Part shown: positions 33,705 through 42,577 of the stretch, piece by piece | How the letters are laid out: the number at the start of each line of letters is the position of its first letter | Numbering within the stretch: the stretch's first letter is position 1 | NCBI RefSeq assembly: GCF_040372045.1 | Contig: NZ_BAABWH010000003.1 | Reading direction: 5' to 3' (one strand) | DNA: 64,000 bases | From: Thalassolituus sp006212115 | GTDB taxonomy: Bacteria > Pseudomonadota > Gammaproteobacteria > Pseudomonadales > Oceanobacteraceae | Notes under the pieces: model-generated | What the model saw: the letters and a program-made list of their open reading frames with translations, nothing else | Databases searched by the model: none | What the model was told of the DNA's origin: nothing | Position numbers and translations under genes: made by a program

Positions 33705-34916
33705 TTATAGCCGCTTAAAAATAAGTGCGGCGTTGGTTCCGCCGAAACCAAAACTGTTCGACATGACAGTCGACAGATCGGCGTCGCGGTTGTCCGTAAC
33801 CAGAGGCATTTCTGCTGCGCCCGGATCGCGTTCAGTGACGTTCGCGCTTCCGGTGATAAAGCCTTCTTTCTGCATTAGCAGGCAGTAGATGGCTTCCTGA
33901 ACCCCCGCGGCACCTAATGAGTGGCCGGTGAGTGATTTAGTTGAGCTGAACGGGGGCATGCTGCCTTCAAAGGCGCGGTTTACGGCGTTCAATTCACATA
34001 TATCACCCGCTGGCGTGCTGGTGCCGTGGGTGTTCAGATAATCTATTGTTGGGTTGCCCGCCATCTCCAGAGCGTCGCGCATACAGCGCTCTGCACCTTC
34101 GCCTGATGGGGCAACCATATCAGCACCGTCTGACGTTGCCCCATAGCCGACGATTTCGGCATAAATAGTGGCGCCACGTTTTACGGCGTGTTCGTATTCT
34201 TCAAGTACCACCATGCCTGCACCACCGGCGATGACGAAACCATCGCGTGTTGCGTCGTAAGGGCGAGAGGCCTGGTCTGGTGTGTCGTTGTATTTGGTTG
34301 ATAGGGCGCCCATGGCATCGAACTGCATGGTAAGAGTCCAGTGCTCTTCTTCACCACCACCGGCAAACATGACATCCTGCTTGCCCCATTGGATAAGCTC
34401 CATGGCATTACCAATGCAATGTGCGCTGGTCGCACAGGCTGACGTGATGGAGTAGTTCACGCCACGAATAGAAAACGGTGTCGCCAGGTTTGCAGACACG
34501 GTGCTGCCCATTGAGCGTGTGACGCGATACGGACCGACACGTCGGATACCTCGCTCGCGCAGAGTGTCCACTGCATCCACGATATCACTGGCGGATGCGC
34601 CACCGGAACCTGCAATCAGGCCCGTTCGTGGGTGGCTGATCTGGTCTTCGGTTAAGCCTGCATCAGCGATCGCCTCTTTGAGGGCGAGGTAGGAATAGGC
34701 CGCAGAATCACCCATGAATCGCTTCAATTTGCGGTCGATTAATTCATCTGTATTGATATTCGGGCGACCGGCAATATGACTGCGAAAACCGGCTTCTTCA
34801 TAGTCAGGAACGAACTGAATACCGGATTTCTGGTTTTTCAGAGAGGTGACAACCTCATCTTTATTGTTGCCGATGCAACTGACGATACCTAACCCAGTGA
34901 TAACAACGCGGCGCAT
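33705..34916 (-). CDS. fabB: Beta-ketoacyl-ACP synthase I
   Basis: A 403-residue condensing enzyme elongating acyl-ACP with malonyl-ACP. The catalytic Cys is in SACATSAHCIGNA (residues about 163), the two His in NTHGTSTPAGD and KSLTGHSLGAAG, with a C-terminal SNSFGFGGTNAALIF. The VTRSMGSTVSANLATPFSIRGVNY segment is FabB- rather than FabF-like. ATG 34916 gives the standard MRRVVITGLGIVS start. fabA, which usually sits just upstream in gammaproteobacteria, is absent; instead the single-chain carboxylase follows by 133 bases, a pairing that could supply malonyl-CoA to the synthase. Confidence 0.95.
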   Translation of the reverse strand: MRRVVITGLGIVSCIGNNKDEVVTSLKNQKSGIQFVPDYEEAGFRSHIAGRPNINTDELIDRKLKRFMGDSAAYSYLALKEAIADAGLTEDQISHPRTGLIAGSGGASASDIVDAVDTLRERGIRRVGPYRVTRSMGSTVSANLATPFSIRGVNYSITSACATSAHCIGNAMELIQWGKQDVMFAGGGEEEHWTLTMQFDAMGALSTKYNDTPDQASRPYDATRDGFVIAGGAGMVVLEEYEHAVKRGATIYAEIVGYGATSDGADMVAPSGEGAERCMRDALEMAGNPTIDYLNTHGTSTPAGDICELNAVNRAFEGSMPPFSSTKSLTGHSLGAAGVQEAIYCLLMQKEGFITGSANVTERDPGAAEMPLVTDNRDADLSTVMSNSFGFGGTNAALIFKRL

Positions 34917-35140
34917 TACGACTAAACCTGACCTTATATCTGTTCTGAAAACGTGCGGACGACGCAGTAAATCCTTCGCCCGCTGCAACCCAACACTATA
35001 AAGCACTGGGTCTCTGGAACAAATCAAAAACTGGGGAAAAACGTTCGTTTGGCTGATTTAGGGGTCTTCAGGGCGTAGCGCTGTCCGAGATGTGCCTCGG
35101 CACACCACTACAGGGCCTTGCTCAGGCCATTGTAAACCGC

Positions 35141-35908
35141 TTATTTTCGCGCCTTGCGCTCAATATAAAGGCTGGTGTACCAGTAGCGGCTTAGTGCCAG
35201 CAGGGCGAGTGCGGCAGCCGAGATCGTTAAAAGCTGAGTACCGGGGTAGCGGCTGTCGTGGAAGAGCATGGCGATACAGGCGAGCGTCATCAGGCCGGCT
35301 GCAAATCTCTGCAAGCCGACAGATTGTAACCACCATATATCGTTAGTCAGTTTCTGCGCGATTAACGCGAACAGTAGTCCTGCGGCACTGCCAACAAGGA
35401 TGTCCAGCGGCCAGTGTGCGCCGACGGCGGCGCGGCTGATGGCGGCGACCAGGGCAATCGCCAGTAGCGCGAGGGTGGCTGGAATACTGCGCATGTTAAG
35501 CGCAAGAAGACCCGCTGTGGCCAGAGCCGTGAATGAGTGTCCGGATGGGAAGGCATGGTTCTTTACTACTGGGCCAATCACTTTGAAGGCTTCGAGGTCC
35601 AGTACCGCCGGTGGGCGGGGGATTTCCAGAAGATTCTTCAGTCCATGGACAAATAACGCGCCAATCACCAATAAAACAAAACCAGAGTTGAATATATGCG
35701 GCGCACGGCTGGCCACGATGGCAATCACGGCAACGGCAAACAGGGTGTCTGCAACGAAGGTCATATTCGCCCAGAAGATGTCGGGAAGAACCCCGGCTTC
35801 GCGGTTAAACCACAGAAACAGAGGCTGGTTCAACTGTTCGGAGCTGACAACGGCAGCCAGTATCAGAAGTACCATGGCTGTAGAAATCAGCAGGGTATCC
35901 GTTTTCAT
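35141..35908 (-). CDS. PAP2 family membrane phosphatase
   Basis: A 255-residue PAP2 (type 2 phosphatidic acid phosphatase) protein with about six membrane helices. The three signature motifs are visible: KNLLEIPRPP near 110-119, PSGHS near 141-145 and SRAAVGAHWPLD near 178-189. Such enzymes dephosphorylate lipid A, undecaprenyl diphosphate or phosphatidylglycerol phosphate. It starts 2 bases after an ArnT-like glycosyltransferase gene in the same operon, so a lipid A phosphatase or carrier-lipid recycling role is likely. Confidence 0.9.
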   Translation of the reverse strand: MKTDTLLISTAMVLLILAAVVSSEQLNQPLFLWFNREAGVLPDIFWANMTFVADTLFAVAVIAIVASRAPHIFNSGFVLLVIGALFVHGLKNLLEIPRPPAVLDLEAFKVIGPVVKNHAFPSGHSFTALATAGLLALNMRSIPATLALLAIALVAAISRAAVGAHWPLDILVGSAAGLLFALIAQKLTNDIWWLQSVGLQRFAAGLMTLACIAMLFHDSRYPGTQLLTISAAALALLALSRYWYTSLYIERKARK

Positions 35909-35910
35909 TT

Positions 35911-37482
35911 TTAATCCTGATCCGGTGCTGTTGTCATTTTTTCAGTACCACCGGTATGCCGAATAATGACGATGGGGCCGGACTGATACAGAATTTCATA
36001 AGGATGCTTAATCTTGCGCATGCGATCTTCGCGTCCGAAACCCACTTCGCCGGGTTTCAGGCCACGCCGTTCTGTCCATGTATCCAGATATACATTGAAG
36101 CTGGGCATGTCGATTGATTGAGTGACTACCGGCTGCCCAAGTTCTTTCGCAAACATAGCCGCGTCCCATACCGGGCGTTGCTGTGTTTCGCTGAATGTCG
36201 GAATGAATAAAAACCAAAGTACGACCGCTTGTATGACTCCGGCTAAAACAAGACCAAACCAAGGGCTGAAGCGCGTCCAGAAAATAACTGCCAGAGAGGC
36301 AAGCAGCCCCAGTGCAGCCAGTATGACGAATTGATTGTCAAAGTAGTCGGCGGCGCGTTGTGCTGTCGCTATCTCAATAGGGTTGGTCAGTCGCGCTTCG
36401 ATAACTGGGATCAATAGCGGGAATGCCACCAGAAGGCCAAGCAAAATGGCTGGGAATAATGCAGCTAGCCAGCGACTCTTTAACCAGTCACGATAGCGTG
36501 CCATGAGAATAACCAATGGCGTCACCCCATACAGGATGTAGTGGGGGAGTTTAGTGCTGGCGAGGCTGAACAAGGTCAAAACGACCAGAAACCAAATCCA
36601 CAAGAAACGATTCAGCGGGTCGCCACCACTCAGTGTGGTTTTGATGCTTGGTAGAACTCTGATGAGCAGTCCACCAAAAGGCGCAAGAACAAACGGCAAC
36701 ACGAGAGGGTAAAACAGCAGCCCACCGTCGTGTCCTTCCATCGCGTTATTGAAGCGATTGACGTTGTGCTTCATGAAAAAGCCGTCAATAAATTCCTGAC
36801 CGTGAATCTGATAAGCCGCGATATACCAGGGCGCCGCAATTGCTAAGAAAATAATCCAGCCGGGGATGAAAAAGATGGCGCGTAAAAATTCCCGGGTATA
36901 GCCACTTGTAAGGTAGAAAAGTCCACCGGCCATGAACGGAATGGCAACCGCTACAGGGCCTTTGGTCAGCATTCCCAGACCCATCAGAACGTATATTCCG
37001 ACCAGAAGTTTGGTCGACGGCTTCTGGGTGTAGATGTACATCGCCAGCATGGTAGTCGCCAGCAACATGTTGAGCAGGCCATCGGCGGTAGCAACATGAG
37101 TAATGGCATTAATACCAGCGGCCGTGGCTGCCATCATGGCGGCGGCAATGGCAGTCCGTTGATCCAGAGTACGGCGGGTAAAAGCAAAGATAGCCATTAC
37201 CCATAGAATGCCTGCTAATGCTGAGGGTAAGCGGAACACCCACACATCGGTCCCGAAGGCAGCTAAGGATGTGGCTTGTAACCAGTAAATCAGAATCGGT
37301 TTGTCGAAGCGGATGCGGTCGTTGAGGTAGGTGGTAATAAAATCACCGCGCTCAAACATTCCCCGTGTTGCTTCACTGAATGCACCTTCGTCGTGGTCGA
37401 AGAGCAGGAAGCCGTTGAGGTTCAGGGTCATCAGAACGACCACGAACCCCAACAGCCATAACGGCATTGCTGAGCGGCTCAT
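35911..37482 (-). CDS. ArnT-like undecaprenyl-phosphate-sugar:lipid A glycosyltransferase (GT83)
   Basis: A 523-residue integral membrane glycosyltransferase with about 12 helices. The N-terminal periplasmic motif LLFDHDEGAFSEATRGMFERGDFIT near residues 26-51 (conserved acidic residues) and the DKPILIYWLQA segment are typical of ArnT/PMT-related enzymes, which transfer a sugar from undecaprenyl phosphate. It starts 8 bases after an ArnC-like gene and stops 2 bases before the PAP2 gene. No arnA, arnB or arnD is present, so the sugar may not be aminoarabinose. Confidence 0.88.
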   Translation of the reverse strand: MSRSAMPLWLLGFVVVLMTLNLNGFLLFDHDEGAFSEATRGMFERGDFITTYLNDRIRFDKPILIYWLQATSLAAFGTDVWVFRLPSALAGILWVMAIFAFTRRTLDQRTAIAAAMMAATAAGINAITHVATADGLLNMLLATTMLAMYIYTQKPSTKLLVGIYVLMGLGMLTKGPVAVAIPFMAGGLFYLTSGYTREFLRAIFFIPGWIIFLAIAAPWYIAAYQIHGQEFIDGFFMKHNVNRFNNAMEGHDGGLLFYPLVLPFVLAPFGGLLIRVLPSIKTTLSGGDPLNRFLWIWFLVVLTLFSLASTKLPHYILYGVTPLVILMARYRDWLKSRWLAALFPAILLGLLVAFPLLIPVIEARLTNPIEIATAQRAADYFDNQFVILAALGLLASLAVIFWTRFSPWFGLVLAGVIQAVVLWFLFIPTFSETQQRPVWDAAMFAKELGQPVVTQSIDMPSFNVYLDTWTERRGLKPGEVGFGREDRMRKIKHPYEILYQSGPIVIIRHTGGTEKMTTAPDQD

Positions 37483-37490
37483 GAAGATTC

Positions 37491-38549
37491 TCAGCTTGTT
37501 GTCGTTGAGTCAGTTTGCTTGGGTGCAGCAGCTGTAGCCCAGTCTTGGTCACTCACAGGTACGGCATCATCGCGGTGATAAATGACGTATTGCTCCCGTT
37601 TCGATGATTCGAAATACGTTCGGGAAATCAGCTCAGACAAGACACCGGTTGTCAGGAATTGCAGCGAGGCAATCAGGAAAACCACCGCAATCAGAAACAG
37701 AGGCCGACCACCAATGTCTTCACCGAGTGCGAACTTCACAAAGGCAAGGTAAACCAACATCAATGAACTCATCGAACCGAGCGCAAGACCAATCGAACCG
37801 AAGAAGTGACCCGGACGGGCGCGATAGCGCATGAAAAAGTAGACTGACAACAGGTCCAGAATCACTCGGAACGTACGCGAAATACCGTACTTGGACTCAC
37901 CCGCTGTCCGGGCGTTGTGGTTGACTACAATTTCGCCGATACGGCTCGGCGGAACAACGGCCGCAACCCACGCCGGAATAAAGCGGTGCATTTCACCGTA
38001 CAGTCGAACCTGCTTAATCACAGATGCTTTATAGATCTTCAGCGAGCAGCCATAGTCGTTAATGCGGACACCGGTGATTTTACCGATCAGGCGGTTAGCG
38101 ATACGGGATGGGATCTTACGCAGGAGCAAATCATCTTTGCGGTTTTTACGCCAACCCGTGAGCAGGTCAAGATCACGTTCAATCAGGTGATCGACCATGC
38201 GCGGAATGTCATTTGGGTCGTTCTGCAGATCGCCATCGAGGGTGGCAATAAGCTCGCCTCGAGCTTCATCGATACCCGCCTGCATAGCGGCTGTTTGACC
38301 GAAGTTGCGGCGTAATTCAACCACGCGGACATGCGCACCATATTCGTCCGCTTCACGCTGCAGAGCTTGCGGTGTGCCGTCTGTAGAGCCATCGTCAACG
38401 ACCAGCAACTCCCACTGTCCTTCATAGCTGGCCAGTGCTTCGTGCACTGCCGACACCATAGGTTTGGCATTTTCGATCTCGTTATACATAGGGATAACGA
38501 TTGAAAGTGAAGGCTTGGCGTTTGTTGCCTCAGTCAAGGTAGATACCAC
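37491..38549 (-). CDS. Undecaprenyl-phosphate glycosyltransferase, ArnC/DPM1-like (GT2)
   Basis: A 352-residue GT2 enzyme. The catalytic domain occupies residues 12-240 (SIVIPMYNE, VDDGSTDGT, LDGDLQNDPNDIPRM, GWRKNRKDD, and NDYGCSLKIYK), with the two membrane helices near 245-310 typical of ArnC/YfdH-like proteins. It charges undecaprenyl phosphate with a nucleotide-activated sugar for the ArnT-like enzyme encoded 8 bases downstream. The tail is longer than in ArnC. Confidence 0.9.
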   Translation of the reverse strand: MVSTLTEATNAKPSLSIVIPMYNEIENAKPMVSAVHEALASYEGQWELLVVDDGSTDGTPQALQREADEYGAHVRVVELRRNFGQTAAMQAGIDEARGELIATLDGDLQNDPNDIPRMVDHLIERDLDLLTGWRKNRKDDLLLRKIPSRIANRLIGKITGVRINDYGCSLKIYKASVIKQVRLYGEMHRFIPAWVAAVVPPSRIGEIVVNHNARTAGESKYGISRTFRVILDLLSVYFFMRYRARPGHFFGSIGLALGSMSSLMLVYLAFVKFALGEDIGGRPLFLIAVVFLIASLQFLTTGVLSELISRTYFESSKREQYVIYHRDDAVPVSDQDWATAAAPKQTDSTTTS

Positions 38550-38606
38550 GCTGGTCGTTTATTTTGTTGGGCGCGATGATACCGGAAACTTTATGTCGGT
38601 AAAACG

Positions 38607-39539
38607 TTACTCGACGGGCTTTTCGTCGAACCCTCTGTTCACGCCATGTGTAAGAACGACCAGAAGCCCAGTAAGAATAAAGGTCGAACCCAGTACGAAC
38701 AGATGCAGGTTAACCGCTGCAGCAAGCGCAGCGGTTTTCTCAATGCCCCATGGAAGCAAGCCAGCCATGACACCGGCTTCATAGGTACCTGCTCCTGCTA
38801 ACCCATGAATCGGCAGAACGGAACTCAGCTCACCGGTTGTCGCGCCACTCCAGCTCGACGACAGCGGAAGGCCAGTAAACACGCTGAGCAACCAGGCAAA
38901 CACTGCCAGCTTTAACGCCCAGTTTATTACGGTCCACAGTAATGCGCGGGCAAAGGTCAGTGGATGATCGGGAAGTGCGACCATCAGATCATGCAGGGTG
39001 GCCTTCCATCCGGTTCCTCCAGCAAGGTATATGCGCAGCTTTTGTTGCAGCAGTAATGCGAGCATGGGTGCCATTAATACGAGAACCGCGATCACCACCC
39101 GCGTTTCGACTCCCCATGGCGTCAGGGTCTGTAGGCTGATAAACGCTAATGCGAGTAGTACGTATAAATCCAGTAGCCGCAGCCAGAGCAATGCGGGGGT
39201 GGAATGGCGATAGGGGATGCCATACCGTTGCTTCATAAGAAGCGGAAAGCTGGCTTCGCCGCTGCGCATGGGCAGTAGGTTATTGAAGAAGTTATGCAGT
39301 ACTGTGATGCGAAGCAGTGGCAGGAACGACCCGCGGGTGTAGGTGGCAAAAAAATCATGAAAACGCACGGCGCGCAGCAGGTAACTGACCAGCATGAGAA
39401 GGAGGCCGATTGCCAGTTGCTGTGGCGGGACCGCTCGCCAGCTATCCAGAATACGCAGCCAACCGTAATGTTCTTCAACCAGCCAGATCAGGCCGAGAAG
39501 CAGAGCGGAACCGAGCCAGAATTTCCAAGATGTCAGCAC
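38607..39539 (-). CDS. Flippase-like integral membrane protein (LPG synthase TM/UPF0104 type)
   Basis: A 310-residue polytopic protein with about eight hydrophobic segments and the family core FNNLLPMRSGEASFPLLMKQRYGI near residues 88-111 and LPIHGLAGAGTYEAGVMAGLLPWG near 245-268. Members share the membrane domain of MprF and are called flippase-like, but direct transport is not shown for most. As first gene of the four-gene unit it may flip or assist the sugar-lipid made by the GT2 enzyme. Confidence 0.85.
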   Translation of the reverse strand: MLTSWKFWLGSALLLGLIWLVEEHYGWLRILDSWRAVPPQQLAIGLLLMLVSYLLRAVRFHDFFATYTRGSFLPLLRITVLHNFFNNLLPMRSGEASFPLLMKQRYGIPYRHSTPALLWLRLLDLYVLLALAFISLQTLTPWGVETRVVIAVLVLMAPMLALLLQQKLRIYLAGGTGWKATLHDLMVALPDHPLTFARALLWTVINWALKLAVFAWLLSVFTGLPLSSSWSGATTGELSSVLPIHGLAGAGTYEAGVMAGLLPWGIEKTAALAAAVNLHLFVLGSTFILTGLLVVLTHGVNRGFDEKPVE

Positions 39540-39607
39540 AAGAGCGCGCCCTTAAGTAAAACAGGCGCGTATTCTCTACACTTCAGCCGCCAGTCGCAAC
39601 CTGGCAA

Positions 39608-40684
39608 TCAGGCGCTGCGAACCTGTCGGTTCGTTTCTTCGAGTGCGTTACTCAGTTCGCGGCGGCGGAATTCGCCCGGGGAAATGCCCGTCCAGGTTTT
39701 GAAGCGGCGTTGGAAAGAGCGTGGTTCGGTAAAGCCGAGTCGTAGAGCGATATCTGATACCGACCAGTCTTTAGAAATCAGCCAGTCCTGGGACAACTCA
39801 AGACGCAGGTCATCGAGGATTTGCTGGTAAGAGGAGTCTGCTTCTAATAAGCGTCGCTGTAATGTCCGTTCTGACATGCCCAGCTGGCTTGCCACACGCT
39901 CTCGCCGTGGGATCGTGCGCTCCATCATGGCTTGCAGCGTTGATCTGACCTGAATCACAACCGGATCACAGCGCTGTAGCTCCTGATGCTGCTTTTCAGC
40001 CTGCTCTTGCAGGGTTTTGAGCAGAGTCGGGTCTGGGTGTCGGATCGACAGGTCCATTAGCGAGGCGTCAAACTCCATTACGTTTACTCCTGAGTCGAAG
40101 ATGAGTTCACAGCGGAAATAGCGTTGATAGCGTTCAAGCGTTTCTGCTGACGGGGCTTTGTGTTCAAAATAAATACGTATAGGGGCGATATCGTCGCGGC
40201 CGGTAACCCAGCGCGAATACTCGACGGTCGTCGCCAGATATTCATCAATGAGGTGCGGTCGAACGAGATCGTCGCGGCAATAACAGTTCCAGCGAATCGA
40301 TACGATGTTCTTTCCCTCAGACAGCTCTGTGGTACCCAGATTGCCGATAAGTGCTTCGTACTTTGGCACCAACCTGAGCGCTTCACCGCCGCTCTGGCAA
40401 TTCATGATCAGATACCCGACCAGACCAAAAGCGCCCGGCGCTACATACTTGGCGCTGTTAAATCCAAAGCTGTCGTCACCGGCTCGTGTAATAAGCCAAC
40501 GCATCATGGCCTCAAAGTCATTTGCATCGACTCTGGCCAATCGGTTGTCGATCACGCCGTGATTCACAGAGCAGGCATTCAATGCATCTGTTGGAGCGAT
40601 TCCGTAGTCTTGTGCTGTTCGTAAAAACAGGCGTACAAAAGCAGACGAGACAGTACCCGTCAGGTAGTTATTATTCTTGTTCAT
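39608..40684 (-). CDS. AraC family regulator with Arabinose_bd-type N-terminal domain
   Basis: A 358-residue regulator of the OruR/MmsR-like type. The N-terminal 210 residues match the PF12625-type sensory domain (APGAFGLVGYLIMNCQSGGEALR is the telltale segment). The C-terminal 100 residues carry two helix-turn-helix units, VASQLGMSERTLQRRLLEADSSYQQIL and SVSDIALRLGFTEPRSFQRRFKTWTG, ending in ISPGEFRRR. ATG 40684 has GGAAG five bases upstream. It is divergent from glpD and 68 bases from the flippase-like gene; its target cannot be deduced. Confidence 0.9.
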   Translation of the reverse strand: MNKNNNYLTGTVSSAFVRLFLRTAQDYGIAPTDALNACSVNHGVIDNRLARVDANDFEAMMRWLITRAGDDSFGFNSAKYVAPGAFGLVGYLIMNCQSGGEALRLVPKYEALIGNLGTTELSEGKNIVSIRWNCYCRDDLVRPHLIDEYLATTVEYSRWVTGRDDIAPIRIYFEHKAPSAETLERYQRYFRCELIFDSGVNVMEFDASLMDLSIRHPDPTLLKTLQEQAEKQHQELQRCDPVVIQVRSTLQAMMERTIPRRERVASQLGMSERTLQRRLLEADSSYQQILDDLRLELSQDWLISKDWSVSDIALRLGFTEPRSFQRRFKTWTGISPGEFRRRELSNALEETNRQVRSA

Positions 40685-40847
40685 AAGCTCTTCCATGTAT
40701 CTGGAACATTCGGCCGCGCTTTTGGACAAACCAAAAGAGCCAACAGAATTAGAGGACGAGAGTTATACTGATTTAACGACATCGGTGCGGCAAGCACATG
40801 TGTGTTACAGAATGTTAGTGTCCTGTTACATAGTTGCAGGCACTTCC

Positions 40848-40872
40848 TTTTGCGCAAATTTTTGGCGCAAAA
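40848..40872. promoter_or_regulatory. Palindromic elements upstream of glpD
   Basis: TTTTGCGC (40848-40855) and GCGCAAAA (40865-40872) form a perfect 8-base inverted repeat with a 9-base spacer; TTTGCGCAAA (40849-40858) is also a palindrome itself. The element lies 58 bases before the glpD ATG in the divergent promoter region, so an operator is likely. The binding protein is unknown. Confidence 0.5.
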
Positions 40873-40930
40873 TGTAGCGAGATGGTCTCGGCGGTAACGA
40901 GTACAGCATTAGATTTAGCGGAGTAATTGA

Positions 40931-42577
40931 ATGCAGCAGCCAGAAACAAGCTGGTCGCAGGGCGGTCGGGAGTCCGATTGGACCCGGATTCAGGCGGAGA
41001 GTCAGTGGGATATCATTATTGCCGGAGGCGGCATAACGGGTGCTGGTGTTGCACGTGAGGCCGCCCGTCGAGGCCTGAAAGTGTTACTTGTGGACCGACA
41101 AGACTTTTCCTGGGGGACCTCAAGTCGATCGTCGAAAATGGTTCATGGTGGCTTAAGGTACATCGCTCAGGGAGATGTGAGGACCACTTTGCATTCTGTA
41201 CGTGAGCGCGAAAGGTTGATGCAGGAGGCCCCCGGTCTGGTGGATCTGATGCCCTACATCATGCCGCACTATGAAGGGCGGTTTCCCGGACGTTTTGCCT
41301 TTGGCATGCTGCTTAAGGTTTATGATTTACTCGCTCGACGCCGCTATCACCAGTTTCATTCAGCGACAAAGATCGCTGAACGTTACCCATTTCTTAATCA
41401 AGCCGACTTGGTGGGCGCATCCGAGTTTGCTGATGCCGTAACGGACGACAGCCGTCTTGTTATGCGAGTTCTGCATGAGGCACGCAGTGACGGTGCAACG
41501 GTACTGAATTATGTCTCGGTATCCTCGTCGCAAGAGGGCGATGATCGTGTTCTGGTTTCACTGCGCAACGAGGTAACCGGCGAGACGGCTGACGTCAGTG
41601 CGTCAGTGCTGGTGAATGCAACCGGCGTCTGGGTGAATGAGTTGAGGGAGCAACGCGGTGAGCAAGCGAATGTACGCCCGGCTCGTGGCAGTCATATCGT
41701 CATTGATCGTTCGAAATTACCGACTGATGTGTCATTTACCATTCTTCATCCTGAAGACCAGCGCCCGATTTTTGTGTATCCGTGGGAGGGGCGTACCGTA
41801 ATAGGTACGACCGATCTCGATCACCCTAAGCCAGACAACGGTGAGGTCGGGATTACCCGTCGTGAACTTGATTATCTGTTGCGCCTTGCAAGCTTCCAGT
41901 TCCCGCAGACACAGATCACAGAATCTGATGTCATCAGCAGTTGGGCTGGAGTACGACCACTGGTATCGGGTGGCGCCGCAAACAGTTCTAAAGAGAGTCG
42001 GGATCATACCGTATGGAGAGACAACCGACTGGTATCAGTGAGCGGAGGAAAGCTTACGACCTTCCGACTTATCGCTCTGGATGTACTTAAAAAAGCGTCA
42101 GACCTACTACCCGAAGTGGACGTGGATAAGAAAGCGCGGGTGTTTACTGATGCCGGTAACCCTTCCACGGCCGTTGGAGTTTCTGAGCGGCAGTTGCGTC
42201 GATTGACGGGATATTATGGGCAGCACGCTCAAGACATACTGACGAGTATTGATGGTGATTCAGAAGCGCTTAACACGGTTGCTGATACCGAGGTACTGTG
42301 GGCCGAGCTCTGTTGGCAAGCTAAGTCAGAGGCGGTGGTTCATCTCGATGATTTGCTGCTCCGCCGCAATCGTCTTGGGCTTCTTTTACCGGATGGTGGT
42401 CTTAAACACGAATTCGAGTTGAAGCGCCGTTTGCAGCCGATTTTCGGATGGGACGATTTAAAGTGGCATGAAGAGGTCGCTCGGTATCGACTGATGTGGC
42501 AGCAGTTTTATTTCCTGCCGTCGCCGCAATCAGAAGCTGCCGCATCAACCTCAGATTCAGGTGCCGAGTGCGCCTGA
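40931..42577 (+). CDS. glpD: Glycerol-3-phosphate dehydrogenase/oxidase (FAD)
   Basis: A 548-residue FAD enzyme oxidising sn-glycerol 3-phosphate to dihydroxyacetone phosphate and passing electrons to ubiquinone at the inner membrane. The FAD Rossmann motif IIAGGGITGAGVAREAARRG is near 28-47, the substrate-binding GTSSRSSKMVHGGLRYIAQ near 63-81, and VRPARGSHIV and VIGTTDLDHP follow; a C-terminal helical DAO_C domain ends it. It appears longer at the N-terminus than E. coli GlpD by about 25 residues. No glpF, glpK or glpR is near. The 3' end overlaps the convergent EAL/HDOD gene by 21 bases. Confidence 0.95.
   Translation: MQQPETSWSQGGRESDWTRIQAESQWDIIIAGGGITGAGVAREAARRGLKVLLVDRQDFSWGTSSRSSKMVHGGLRYIAQGDVRTTLHSVRERERLMQEAPGLVDLMPYIMPHYEGRFPGRFAFGMLLKVYDLLARRRYHQFHSATKIAERYPFLNQADLVGASEFADAVTDDSRLVMRVLHEARSDGATVLNYVSVSSSQEGDDRVLVSLRNEVTGETADVSASVLVNATGVWVNELREQRGEQANVRPARGSHIVIDRSKLPTDVSFTILHPEDQRPIFVYPWEGRTVIGTTDLDHPKPDNGEVGITRRELDYLLRLASFQFPQTQITESDVISSWAGVRPLVSGGAANSSKESRDHTVWRDNRLVSVSGGKLTTFRLIALDVLKKASDLLPEVDVDKKARVFTDAGNPSTAVGVSERQLRRLTGYYGQHAQDILTSIDGDSEALNTVADTEVLWAELCWQAKSEAVVHLDDLLLRRNRLGLLLPDGGLKHEFELKRRLQPIFGWDDLKWHEEVARYRLMWQQFYFLPSPQSEAAASTSDSGAECA

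Noticed and set aside
35268..35966. 232-codon frame opposite the PAP2 gene
   Set aside because: Shadow of a membrane protein gene; no family motif.
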